From Bradyrhizobium nitroreducens (GTDB taxonomy: Bacteria > Pseudomonadota > Alphaproteobacteria > Rhizobiales > Xanthobacteraceae): a stretch of 64,000 bases of DNA. This document shows, one piece after another, positions 45,289 to 53,610 of this stretch (its first letter is position 1; each line of letters begins with the position of its first letter). The notes under the pieces were generated by a model. It had not been told where the DNA came from. It ran no database searches and saw nothing but the letters and a program-made list of their open reading frames with translations. The position numbers and the translations under genes are program-made. The stretch is from positions 6,265,782-6,329,781 of the forward strand of contig NZ_LFJC01000003.1 in NCBI RefSeq assembly GCF_002776695.1, given 5' to 3'.

Positions 45289-47025
45289 TCAGACGACCGA
45301 ACCGACCGCGAGCGTGCGGCGATCTTGCTGGGCGGCATCCGGAACCCTCCTCTCCAGCTCCTCGATCATGCCGCGCGCGATTTCGCGCTCGCCCATGATG
45401 ACGACATCCGCCCCCAGCCCCTTCAAATGATCGACCTCGGCATCCGCATGCGCCCGCGCGATGATGCGAATGTCGGGATTGGCCGCGCGCGCCTGCTGCA
45501 CGATCTGCCCCGCCTCGAACGCTTCCGGGATCGCGATCACCAGATGCCGCGCCCGCGCTGGATTGGTGGCGCCGAGAATCTCCGGCTGCGCGGCGTTGCC
45601 CATGATGGTCTCGATGCCGCCCTGCTTCAGCTTCGCCAGCGCGCTCTCGCCGGTCTCGGCGACGAGGAACGGCCATTGCCGCTGCTGCAGGGCGTCGCCG
45701 ACCAGCGCGCCGACGCGGCCATAGCCGATCACGATCGTATGGTCGGTGAGATCGGTGGTGCGGATCGGCTCCGGCACGGCGGCCTTGGCTTGCGGCGAAT
45801 CCCGCCGCGGATCGAGCCGCGGCGCAAGCCAGGTGGCGGCCGCGAACATCAGCGGATTCAGCATGATGGAGAGGATCGCACCGGCCATGATCAGGTCGCG
45901 GCCCTCCTTGGGCAGGATCTGCGAGGCGACGCCGAGCTCGGCCAGGATGAAGGAGAACTCGCCGATCTGCGACAGGCTCGCCGAGATCGTCAGCGCGGTT
46001 GCGGCCGGATGCCGGAACAGGACGACGATCAGGAACGCAGCGAGAGATTTGCCGAGCATGATGATCACCAGCGTCGCCAGCAGCGGCCAGGGCTCGCGAA
46101 CCACGCTCATCGGATCGAACATCATGCCGACCGAGACGAAGAACAGCACGGCGAAGGCATCGCGCAGCGGCAGCGATTCCTGCGCGGCCCGCGCGCTGAG
46201 CGGCGATTCCCGCAGCATCATGCCGGCGAAGAACGCGCCGAGCGCCAGCGAGACGTCGAACAGCTTCGTGGCCCCGAAGGCGACGCACAGCGCGATCGCC
46301 AGCACGGCGAGGCGGAACAACTCGCGCGAGCCGGTATGCGCGATGTAATGCAGGATCCAGGGGATCACCCGGCGTCCGACCACCAGCATCAGGCCAATGA
46401 AGACGACGATCTTGACGATGGTCAGCATCACGATGCCGGCGAGACCAAGGCCGAGCTGCGCGGCCAGCGGCTCGAACGCGGGCTTGCCTTCGGCGCCGCC
46501 CTGCAGGCTGGCGATGGCGGGGAACAGCACCAGCACGAGCACCATCGCGAGGTCCTCGACGATCAGCCAGCCGACCGCGATGCGGCCGCGATCGGTCTCC
46601 ATCAGGCGCCGCTCCTGCAGCGCGCGGAGCAGCACCACGGTGCTGGCCACCGACAGAGCGAGGCCGAACACCAGGCCGGCACTCATGCCCCAGCCCATCA
46701 GCCATGCAAGACCAAGCCCCATCAGCGTCGCGGCGGCAATCTGCACGACGGCACCGGGAACGGCGATGTTGCGGACGCTGAGCAGATCCTGCAGCGAGAA
46801 ATGCAGCCCGACGCCGAACATCAGCAGGATGATACCGAGCTCCGAGAGCTCGATGGCGAGCGCCTGGTCGGCGACGAAGCCCGGCGTGAACGGACCCACC
46901 GCAACACCGGCGAGAAGATAACCGACCAGCGGCGGAATGCGGAACCGCTGCGCGATGGTTCCAAGTACGAAAGCTAATCCAAGTCCAACGACGATTGTGG
47001 CGATGAGAGGTGTGTCATGCGGCAT
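45289..47025 (-). CDS. CPA2-family cation:proton antiporter (YbaL/RosB-like)
   Basis: Encodes 578 residues. The N-terminal ~390 residues have about 12 hydrophobic segments (RIPPLVGYLLAGVAVGPFTP; LALGAFFAGMMLRESP). Residues ~415-540 are a TrkA-N/RCK nucleotide-binding domain (DHTIVIGYGRVGALVGDAL). YbaL/KefB-type antiporters exchange K+ or Na+ for H+ in the inner membrane and are gated by NAD(H) or glutathione conjugates. The ATG at 47025 begins MPHDTPLIATIVVGLGLAF. It is convergent with the transglutaminase-like gene, only 17 bases away. Confidence 0.93.
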   Translation of the reverse strand: MPHDTPLIATIVVGLGLAFVLGTIAQRFRIPPLVGYLLAGVAVGPFTPGFVADQALAIELSELGIILLMFGVGLHFSLQDLLSVRNIAVPGAVVQIAAATLMGLGLAWLMGWGMSAGLVFGLALSVASTVVLLRALQERRLMETDRGRIAVGWLIVEDLAMVLVLVLFPAIASLQGGAEGKPAFEPLAAQLGLGLAGIVMLTIVKIVVFIGLMLVVGRRVIPWILHYIAHTGSRELFRLAVLAIALCVAFGATKLFDVSLALGAFFAGMMLRESPLSARAAQESLPLRDAFAVLFFVSVGMMFDPMSVVREPWPLLATLVIIMLGKSLAAFLIVVLFRHPAATALTISASLSQIGEFSFILAELGVASQILPKEGRDLIMAGAILSIMLNPLMFAAATWLAPRLDPRRDSPQAKAAVPEPIRTTDLTDHTIVIGYGRVGALVGDALQQRQWPFLVAETGESALAKLKQGGIETIMGNAAQPEILGATNPARARHLVIAIPEAFEAGQIVQQARAANPDIRIIARAHADAEVDHLKGLGADVVIMGEREIARGMIEELERRVPDAAQQDRRTLAVGSVV

Positions 47026-47086
47026 CTTTGCCTTTTGACACAGCATGCGCGGGTGTGCACCGCGACCTGTGCGCGCGGGTCAATGC

Positions 47087-47872
47087 TCACAGCAACTGCG
47101 AACGCACCGCTTCCGCGCCTTCGCGCAGCAGTGGCAGGAAACGGTCGATCAATTCCTGCGCCGGCACGCGATCGACATGGGCGCCCATGTTGATGGCGGC
47201 GACGATCACATTGTCGTACCGGCGCACGGGAACCGAGATCGAGCGGAAATGCGGCTCGGCCTCGCGATCGACCAGTGAATAGCCTTGCGCACGGTCGGCG
47301 ACGATGCGGGCGAGCAGCGTCTTCGGATCCGTTACCGTCTGCGGCGTCAGCGCCTCGCATGTCATCGTCTTCAGCCGTGCGGCGAGATCGGCATCGTCGA
47401 GCTGGCCGAGCATGGCGCGGCCGACCGAGGTGCAGAACGCCGGCAGGCGGTAGCCGATCTCGAGTCCGCCGGAGAACATCCTCGCCGGACTGCTGCGCGC
47501 GACGAACACGACGTCGTCGCCGTCGAGCACCGCGAGCGAGGAGATTTCGTTGGCCGCGATCGCGACGCGATCGAGCACCGGCTGCAGCACGGCGACGAGC
47601 TGATTGGAGCGCAAGTAAGACGCTGCCAGCGTCAGCACATGCGGTGTCAGCGAGAACAGCTTGCCGTCGCCGGAGACGTAGCCGCCGCGCTGCAGCGTGA
47701 ACAGCATGCGCCGCGCGGTGGCGCGCGGCAGATCGGCCGCCCGCGCGAGATCGCTGAGCGTCATCGGCCCGGTATTCGTGCCGAAACACTGCAGCAGGCG
47801 CAGCCCGCGATCGAGCGCCTCGACGAAATCCGTCGCGCGCTCCTCGCTTTCGCTCCGCTTCAGCTTGGGCAT
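47087..47872 (-). CDS. IclR-family transcriptional regulator (PcaR/PobR type)
   Basis: Encodes about 261 residues. The winged-helix domain (MTLSDLARAADLPRATARRM) is followed by an effector-binding domain with FCTSVGRAMLGQL and the C-terminal RSISVPVRRYDNVIVAAINM. This subgroup controls aromatic-acid catabolism genes and often needs its ligand for activation. The ATG at 47872 is chosen; a TTG four codons earlier (47884) is possible. It is divergent from the Rieske oxygenase gene, and the palindrome at 47928-47952 lies between them, so that gene is the probable target. Confidence 0.9.
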   Translation of the reverse strand: MPKLKRSESEERATDFVEALDRGLRLLQCFGTNTGPMTLSDLARAADLPRATARRMLFTLQRGGYVSGDGKLFSLTPHVLTLAASYLRSNQLVAVLQPVLDRVAIAANEISSLAVLDGDDVVFVARSSPARMFSGGLEIGYRLPAFCTSVGRAMLGQLDDADLAARLKTMTCEALTPQTVTDPKTLLARIVADRAQGYSLVDREAEPHFRSISVPVRRYDNVIVAAINMGAHVDRVPAQELIDRFLPLLREGAEAVRSQLL

Positions 47873-47927
47873 GGTGAGGGCCAATCCTGCAAAATAGTGC
47901 TTGCCGCCTTTTCAAGGCATGTCATAA

Positions 47928-47952
47928 TTCGCCCATTCGTTCAATAGGCGAA
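47928..47952. promoter_or_regulatory. Inverted repeat, probable IclR-type operator
   Basis: TTCGCCCATT-CGTTC-AATAGGCGAA: 10-bp arms with one mismatch and a 5-base spacer. It lies about 56 bases before the IclR gene start and 225 bases before the Rieske gene, in their shared control region. Its size and symmetry suit an IclR dimer pair. Confidence 0.5.
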
Positions 47953-47980
47953 CATAATTTGTCAAGCGAGCACGCTCGTG

Positions 47981-48126
47981 GTCTCCCTCGCCCCGCTTGC
48001 GGGGAGAGGGGTGGGGTGAGGGGGAGTCTCCACAGGGACGGTGACAGCTGCCCTCGCGGAGAGTCCCCCTCACCCGGATTGCATCGTCGATGCAATCCGG
48101 CCTCTCCCCGCACGCGGGGAGAGGCG
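47981..48126. repeat. Interspersed palindromic repeat, family D (copy 1)
   Basis: Begins CCCTCGCCCCGCTTGCGGGG and ends CTCCCCGCACGCGGGGAGAG, with GGGTGAGGGGGAGTCTCC and CTCCCCCTCACCCGGATTG as inner inverted parts. A close relative at 60448-60596 lies in the opposite orientation. It separates the IclR operator from the Rieske gene. Confidence 0.8.
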
Positions 48127-48176
48127 AAGAGCGCACTGGCCCTCGACTTGTTCGATCAAGGAAGGATGCGACCGCC

Positions 48177-49535
48177 ATGATGAGCCAGGAGCAGAACGAC
48201 CTGATCACCCGCACCGGGCCGAAGGACCCCTGCGGCAAGCTGATGCGGAGCTATTGGCAGCCGGCGGCACTGGTGGACGAACTGCAGGGCGCGCGACCGA
48301 TCCGTCCCGTCAGACTGCTCGGCGAGAACCTCGTGCTGTTCCGCGACGAGACCGGACGTTACGGCCTGATGGATCGCCACTGCGCCCATCGCGGCGCCGA
48401 CCTCGCCTTTGGACGGCTCGAGCATGGCGGCCTGCGCTGCGCCTTCCACGGCTGGCTGTTCGATGCCACCGGCCAGTGCATCGAGACGCCGGCCGAGCCG
48501 AAGGATTCGAAACTCTGCCAGAACATCCGCCAGCGCTCCTATCCCGTCGTGGAGAAGAGCGGCATCCTCTGGGCCTATCTCGGCGAGGGCGAACCTCCGG
48601 CGTTCCCGGAGATCGATTGCTTCGTCGCGCCCGGCACGCATACGTTCGCATTCAAGGGTCATATGGCCTGCAACTGGCTGCAGGCGCTTGAGGTCGGCAT
48701 CGATCCCGCGCACGCGTCCTACCTGCATCGCTTCTTCGAGGACGAGGACACCTCCACTGCCTATGGCAAGCAGTTTCGCGGCGCCTCGGCGGGAAGCGAC
48801 CTGCCGATGACGAAGATCCTGCGCGAATACGACCGTCCCATCATCAATGTCGAGCACACCGAATACGGATTGCGGCTGATCGCGCTGCGCGAGATCGACG
48901 AGGAGCGCACCCATGTGCGCGTCACCAACCAGCTGTTCCCGCACGGCTTCGTCATCCCCATGAGCACGGAGATGACGATCACGCAATGGCACGTGCCGGT
49001 CGACGACGAGAACTGCTACTGGTACGCGATCTTCACCAGTTATTCGAAGCCGGTCGACAAGCAGAAGATGCGCGACCAGCGGCTCGAGCTCTATGAGCTG
49101 CCGGATTACAAGTCGCGCAAGAACCGAGCCAACGATTACGGTTTCGATCCGCACGAGCAGCAGACCGCGACCTATACCGGCATGGGCAACGACATCAACG
49201 TCCACGATCAATGGGCGGTGGAATCAATGGGCGCGATCCAGGACCGCACCCAGGAGCATCTCGGTTCGAGCGACAAGGCGATCGTGCAGTATCGCCGCCT
49301 GCTGCGGCAGGAGATCGAGAAGGTCCAGGGCGGCGAGAAGCCGATGCTGTTTTTGGATGACAGCAGGGCACGCAGCATTCAGGGACCAGCGACCATGGAC
49401 GGCATCGGGCCGACCCAGGGTTGGGAGCTCTACTGGATGGAAGTCGACGTCAAGCGCCGCCGCGGCGCGCCGTGGACAGCGCCGGTGCCGAAGGAGATCG
49501 CGGACAACGTGCACAAGCTGACGGCGGCGGAGTGA
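48177..49535 (+). CDS. Rieske non-haem iron aromatic ring-hydroxylating oxygenase, alpha subunit
   Basis: Encodes 452 residues. The Rieske [2Fe-2S] ligands are Cys69/His71 (RHCAHRG) and Cys88/His91 (RCAFHGW). The mononuclear iron motif is EVGIDPAHASYLHRF, with its two His and preceding Asp/Glu. Length and motifs fit the phthalate 4,5-dioxygenase/phenoxybenzoate dioxygenase group of single-subunit oxygenases, which need a separate reductase that is not visible here. Start at 48177 or the adjacent ATG at 48180 (AAGGAAGG upstream). Followed after 110 bases by a glutamine-synthetase-like gene on the same strand. Confidence 0.92.
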   Translation: MMSQEQNDLITRTGPKDPCGKLMRSYWQPAALVDELQGARPIRPVRLLGENLVLFRDETGRYGLMDRHCAHRGADLAFGRLEHGGLRCAFHGWLFDATGQCIETPAEPKDSKLCQNIRQRSYPVVEKSGILWAYLGEGEPPAFPEIDCFVAPGTHTFAFKGHMACNWLQALEVGIDPAHASYLHRFFEDEDTSTAYGKQFRGASAGSDLPMTKILREYDRPIINVEHTEYGLRLIALREIDEERTHVRVTNQLFPHGFVIPMSTEMTITQWHVPVDDENCYWYAIFTSYSKPVDKQKMRDQRLELYELPDYKSRKNRANDYGFDPHEQQTATYTGMGNDINVHDQWAVESMGAIQDRTQEHLGSSDKAIVQYRRLLRQEIEKVQGGEKPMLFLDDSRARSIQGPATMDGIGPTQGWELYWMEVDVKRRRGAPWTAPVPKEIADNVHKLTAAE

Positions 49536-49545
49536 TATAGGTACC

Positions 49546-49624
49546 GTCGTTCCGGGGCGATGCGCCAGCATCGAACCCGGAACCTCGAGATTCCGGGTTC
49601 TCGCTTCGCGAGCCCCGGAATGAC
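49546..49624. repeat. Palindromic repeat between Rieske and GS-like genes
   Basis: Outer arms GTCGTTCCGGGGCG and CCCCGGAATGAC; inner arms AACCCGGAACCTCGAG and ATTCCGGGTTCTCG. It occupies almost all of the gap and ends just before the ribosome site of the next gene. Confidence 0.75.
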
Positions 49625-49645
49625 AAGCAGCGAGGAGCAATCAAA

Positions 49646-51082
49646 GTGACTTTCGTCGCGCGTCATGCGCTGTGGTCGGATGAGCAGAGGGACGCGGCGG
49701 CGCGCATGCGTCGTCTCGTCGAGGAGAAGAACCTCGAAGTCATTCGCCTCGCCTTCCCCGACCAGCACGGCATCCTGCGCGGCAAGACCATCATCGCCTC
49801 GGAGGCGATCGCTTCGCTGGAGAGCGGCTGCTCCATCACCACCACCATGCTGGCCAAGGACACCTCGCACCGCACGGTCTTTCCGGTGTTCACCGCGGGC
49901 GGCGGCTTCGGCATGAAGGAGATGGAGGGCGCGGCCGACGTGGTGATGGTGCCTGATCCCACCACGTTTCGCGTCTTGCCGTGGGCACCGACCACGGGCT
50001 GGGTGCTGTGCGACCTCTACTTCCAAGACGGCCGCCCGGTGCCGTTCGCGACGCGCTCGCTCTATCGCAAGGTGATCGACGAACTCGCAAGCCGCGGCCA
50101 CGATTTCGTCGCGGGGCTCGAAGTCGAATTCCATATCTTCAAGCTCGACGATGCGCATATGCGCCCCGAGGACGCGGGACAGCCGGGCACGCCGCCGTCG
50201 GTCAGCCTGCTCAGCCACGGCTATCAATATCTCACCGAGCAGCGCTTCGATCAGATGGAGCCGGTGCTGGAGATTCTCCGCCGCGACATCGTCGCGCTCG
50301 GCCTACCCTTGCGCTCGGTCGAGGTCGAGTTCGGCCCGAGCCAGTGCGAATTCACCTTCGCGCCGAAGAAGGGCCTGGAACCCGCCGACAACATGGTGCT
50401 GTTCCGCTCCGCCGTGAAGCAGATCGCGCGGCGCCACGGCTATCACGCCACCTTCATGTGCCGGCCGAAGCTGCCGAACGTGTTCGCCAGCGGCTGGCAC
50501 CTGCACCAGTCGGTCGTCTCGCGTACGAGCGGCGAGAACCTGTTCATGGCGAAGGACGGCGGCGAGCCGCTCAGCGCATTCGGCAAGGCGTATCTCGCCG
50601 GCCTGCTCGACCACGCCCGCGCTTCCACATTGTTCACGACGCCGACCATCAACGGCTACAAGCGCTACCGCTCCTATTCGCTGGCGCCGGACCGCGCGAT
50701 CTGGGGCCGCGACAATCGCGGCGTGATGATCCGCGTGCTCGGCGGCGCCGGCGATGCCGCAACGCGCCTGGAGAACCGCATCGGCGAGCCCGCCGCCAAT
50801 CCCTATCTCTACATGGCCTCGCAGATTCTCTCCGGCCTCGACGGCGTCGACCGCAAGCTCGATCCCGGCCCGTCCGCCGACACGCCCTACGAGACCAAGG
50901 CGCCGCTGCTGCCGAAGAGTTTGCGCGATGCGGTGAGCGCGCTGAAGGACGATCCGTTCTTTCGCGAAAAGCTGGGTGCGGAATTCGTCGACTATTACAC
51001 CCACATCAAGAACGCCGAGATCGACCGCTTCCTGAGCGAGGTGACGGATTGGGAGCACCGCGAGTATTTCGAGGTGTTCTGA
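49646..51082 (+). CDS. Glutamine-synthetase-like gamma-glutamyl ligase
   Basis: Encodes 478 residues, type III/PuuA-like. GS landmarks are VAGLEVEFHIF and SVEVEFGPSQCEF (metal-binding Glu), GWHLHQSV (ATP-site His), YKRYRSYSLAPDRAIWGRDN (substrate Arg) and RLENRIGEPAANPYLYMAS. PuuA-type enzymes attach glutamate to amines; in aniline-degrading bacteria similar proteins make gamma-glutamylanilide. It starts at GTG 49646 with GAGGAG upstream. Its place after an aromatic oxygenase and before a Liv-type importer suggests an aromatic amine or amide route rather than nitrogen assimilation. Confidence 0.9.
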   Translation: MTFVARHALWSDEQRDAAARMRRLVEEKNLEVIRLAFPDQHGILRGKTIIASEAIASLESGCSITTTMLAKDTSHRTVFPVFTAGGGFGMKEMEGAADVVMVPDPTTFRVLPWAPTTGWVLCDLYFQDGRPVPFATRSLYRKVIDELASRGHDFVAGLEVEFHIFKLDDAHMRPEDAGQPGTPPSVSLLSHGYQYLTEQRFDQMEPVLEILRRDIVALGLPLRSVEVEFGPSQCEFTFAPKKGLEPADNMVLFRSAVKQIARRHGYHATFMCRPKLPNVFASGWHLHQSVVSRTSGENLFMAKDGGEPLSAFGKAYLAGLLDHARASTLFTTPTINGYKRYRSYSLAPDRAIWGRDNRGVMIRVLGGAGDAATRLENRIGEPAANPYLYMASQILSGLDGVDRKLDPGPSADTPYETKAPLLPKSLRDAVSALKDDPFFREKLGAEFVDYYTHIKNAEIDRFLSEVTDWEHREYFEVF

Positions 51083-51098
51083 CGGCTACGTCGTCGGC

Positions 51099-51183
51099 GT
51101 CATGCCCGGGCTTGTCCCGGGCATCCACGTTCTTCGTGTCGCGCAGCGAGGCGTGGATGGCCGGGACAAGCCCGGCCATGACG
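51099..51183. repeat. Interspersed palindromic repeat, family A (copy 2)
   Basis: CGTCATGCCCGGGCTTGTCC on the left and AAGCCCGGCCATGACG on the right, closely matching 6682-6767. It separates the GS-like gene from the convergent importer 2 operon and may terminate both transcripts. Confidence 0.8.
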
Positions 51184-51199
51184 ATATTGAGAGAGACTG

Positions 51200-51913
51200 C
51201 TAAATCCCCAGATATTTGTGCTGCAGATCCGGCTCGGCCATCAGCTCGTCCGAGGTGCCGCTCCACACCGTCTTGCCGCGCTCGATGATGAAGTGGCGGT
51301 CGCAGATGCGGGCGAGATGGTCGACGTTCTTGTCGACGACCAGGATCGACTGTCCCCGGCTCTTGAGCAGCGACAGGCAGTGCCAGATCTCTTCGCGGAT
51401 CAGCGGCGCGAGGCCTTCGGTCGCTTCGTCCAGAATGAGCAGCTTCGGATTGGTCATCAGCGCGCGGCCGATCGCAAGCATCTGCTGCTCGCCGCCGGAG
51501 AGCTGGTTGCCCATGTTGGCGGCGCGCTCGGCGAGGCGCGGGAACAGCACGTAGATGGAAGCCAGCGTCCAGGGGTTGTTGCTGTTGAAGCGATCCGCCG
51601 CAGCCGCGACCAGGTTCTCGCGCACGGTGAGGTTCGGAAAGATCTGGCGTCCCTCGGGGACGAGGCCGACGCCGAGCTGTGCAATCCGGTAGGACGGCAG
51701 CTGCCGCACCTCGGTGCCGGCAAATCGGATCGCGCCCGCGCGCGCCGGCGTCAGGCCCATGATGGAGCGGATGGTCGTGGTCTTGCCCATGCCGTTGCGG
51801 CCCATCAGCGAGACCATCTCGCCCGGCTTGATCGACAGCGACAGGCCGAACAGCACCTGGGACAGGCCGTAGCAGGTCTCGATGCCGTCGACGTCGAGCA
51901 GCGTGTCAGCCAT
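51200..51913 (-). CDS. livF: Liv-type ABC importer, LivF-like ATPase (importer 2)
   Basis: Encodes 237 residues. Walker A is GRNGMGKTT, the signature LSGGEQQML and Walker B LLILDEATEGLAP (Ala replaces Pro after DE, as in several Liv ATPases of the urea/amide group). It ends with DLQHKYLGI. It overlaps livG by eight bases, so coupled. Last gene of importer 2. Confidence 0.92.
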   Translation of the reverse strand: MADTLLDVDGIETCYGLSQVLFGLSLSIKPGEMVSLMGRNGMGKTTTIRSIMGLTPARAGAIRFAGTEVRQLPSYRIAQLGVGLVPEGRQIFPNLTVRENLVAAAADRFNSNNPWTLASIYVLFPRLAERAANMGNQLSGGEQQMLAIGRALMTNPKLLILDEATEGLAPLIREEIWHCLSLLKSRGQSILVVDKNVDHLARICDRHFIIERGKTVWSGTSDELMAEPDLQHKYLGI

Positions 51914-52673
51914 GATGCGTCACCACGTGCTGATCGCCGAGATAGGCGCGCTTGACGTCTTCGTTGGCACGGATCGCGGCGGGATCGCCCGAGGCGATGA
52001 CGCGGCCATAGACCAGCACCGAGATGCGGTCGGCGAGCGCGAACACCGCGGGCATGTCGTGCTCGACGAGGACGATCGAGACTTCCTTGCGCAACTCCTG
52101 GAGCAGCTTCACCATGCTCTGCGATTCGGTGACGCCGAGACCGGCCATCGGCTCGTCAAGCAGCAGCAATTTCGGCTTGCTCGCGAGCGCGACCGCAAGC
52201 TCGATCTGGCGCCGCTCGCCATGGCTGAGCTTCGACACCAGCACGTCGGCGCGATGGGCGAGACCGACGCGGTCGAGCGCGGCGTGGGCGGCATCGCGCA
52301 AGCTTTTCTCTTTCCGCGCGTCGGCGAAGAAGCGGAACGAGGTGCCGGCATGCGCCTGCGCCGCCAGCGCGACATTGTCCGCGGCGGTGAAGTCGAGCAG
52401 CAGCGAAGTGATCTGGAACGAACGCGCAAGGCCGAGCGCGCAGCGGCGATAGGCGGGAAGGTAAGTGATGTCGCGCCCCGCAAGCCGGACGCTGCCGGAA
52501 TGCGGCGCCAGATGGCCGGTGAGCTGACTGATCAGCGTGGTCTTGCCGGCGCCGTTCGGGCCGATGATGGCGTGCAGCTCGCCGCTGGCGACGTCGAGCG
52601 AGACGTTGTCGGTCGCGATGATGCCGCCGAAGCGGCGCACCAGCTTTTCGACGCGGAGCAGGGGTTCAGCCAC
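51906..52673 (-). CDS. livG: Liv-type ABC importer, LivG-like ATPase (importer 2)
   Basis: Encodes 255 residues. Walker A is GPNGAGKTT, the signature LSHGERRQIELAVAL and Walker B LLLLDEPMAGLG. The LivG C-terminal cap ends KRAYLGDQHVVTHHG. Overlaps both neighbours by eight bases. Works with LivF as the ATPase pair of importer 2. Confidence 0.92.
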   Translation of the reverse strand: MAEPLLRVEKLVRRFGGIIATDNVSLDVASGELHAIIGPNGAGKTTLISQLTGHLAPHSGSVRLAGRDITYLPAYRRCALGLARSFQITSLLLDFTAADNVALAAQAHAGTSFRFFADARKEKSLRDAAHAALDRVGLAHRADVLVSKLSHGERRQIELAVALASKPKLLLLDEPMAGLGVTESQSMVKLLQELRKEVSIVLVEHDMPAVFALADRISVLVYGRVIASGDPAAIRANEDVKRAYLGDQHVVTHHG

Positions 52674-53610
52674 GGCCAGCCCTCCCCAGCATGCCCATGA
52701 TGCCGCCGCGGCCGAACAGCACGATCAGCAGCAAGAGCGGACCCATGATCAGCGCCCAATATTCGGTGATCTGCGACAGGAACTCTTCCAGCAGCAGGAA
52801 CACCACCGCGCCCATGACCGGGCCGAACAGCGTGCCCATGCCGCCGAGGATGACCATCACCATGAGGTCACCGGAGCGGGTCCAGTACATCACGGCCGGG
52901 CTGACGAAATCGGTGTTGTTGGCGAGCAGCGCGCCGGCAAGGCCGCACATCGTCCCTGAAATGACGAAGCAGACCAATTGGTAGCGCTTGGCGGGAAAGC
53001 CGATCGCCTGCATGCGCTGCTCGTTCGAGCGCAGGCCCTGCACGACGAGACCGAAGCGCGAGTTGACGATGCGCCAGATCAGGAAGATGACGCCGAGCAG
53101 GCAGGCGAGGCAGAGATAGTAGAACTGCGTGCGGTTGCCCAGGTTGATCAGCCCGGAGAAGTCGCTGCGCTTGTAGACGGTGAGGCCGTCATCACCGCCG
53201 TAGCGCGCAAGGCCCGAGGCGACGTAATAGGCCATCTGCGCGAAGGCCAGCGTGATCATGATGAAATAGACGCCGCGGGTGCGCAAGGAGAGCGCGCCGA
53301 TCACCAGCGCATAAATGGCGGAGGCCGCGAGCGCGACCGGGAACTGTACCCAGCCGGACCCGACACCTTCCTGCGCCAGCATGCCGACGGCGTAACCGCC
53401 GATGCCGAGATAGGCGGCGTGGCCGAAACTCATCATGCCGCCGAAGCCCATGATGAGATTGAGGCTCGCCGCCGCCAGCGCCAGGATGACGATGCGCGTG
53501 AACAGCGTCAGGATGAAGACGTTGCCGGACGCTTGCGAATAGAGCGGCAGCAGCACGAGGCCGGCCAGCATCAGGGCCGTGACGGCCTTGCTCACAGTGA
53601 CATTCTTCAT
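52666..53610 (-). CDS. livM: Liv-type ABC importer, LivM-like permease (importer 2)
   Basis: Encodes 314 residues with about eight to nine hydrophobic segments. LNLIMGFGGMMSFGHAAYLG is the LivM hallmark, and VNSRFGLVVQGLRSNEQRMQ is the coupling-helix loop. It has a four-base overlap with livH. A basic C-terminus (GRGGIMGMLGRAGRG) is cytoplasmic. Confidence 0.92.
   Translation of the reverse strand: MKNVTVSKAVTALMLAGLVLLPLYSQASGNVFILTLFTRIVILALAAASLNLIMGFGGMMSFGHAAYLGIGGYAVGMLAQEGVGSGWVQFPVALAASAIYALVIGALSLRTRGVYFIMITLAFAQMAYYVASGLARYGGDDGLTVYKRSDFSGLINLGNRTQFYYLCLACLLGVIFLIWRIVNSRFGLVVQGLRSNEQRMQAIGFPAKRYQLVCFVISGTMCGLAGALLANNTDFVSPAVMYWTRSGDLMVMVILGGMGTLFGPVMGAVVFLLLEEFLSQITEYWALIMGPLLLLIVLFGRGGIMGMLGRAGRG

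Noticed and set aside
44309..46705. 798-residue minus-strand frame
   Set aside because: Overlaps three well-supported genes (globin, transglutaminase-like, antiporter) in another frame; low-complexity Arg/Ala/Gly translation.
44836..46977. 713-residue plus-strand frame
   Set aside because: Antisense shadow of the CPA2 antiporter gene, Gln/His/Asp-rich without domains.
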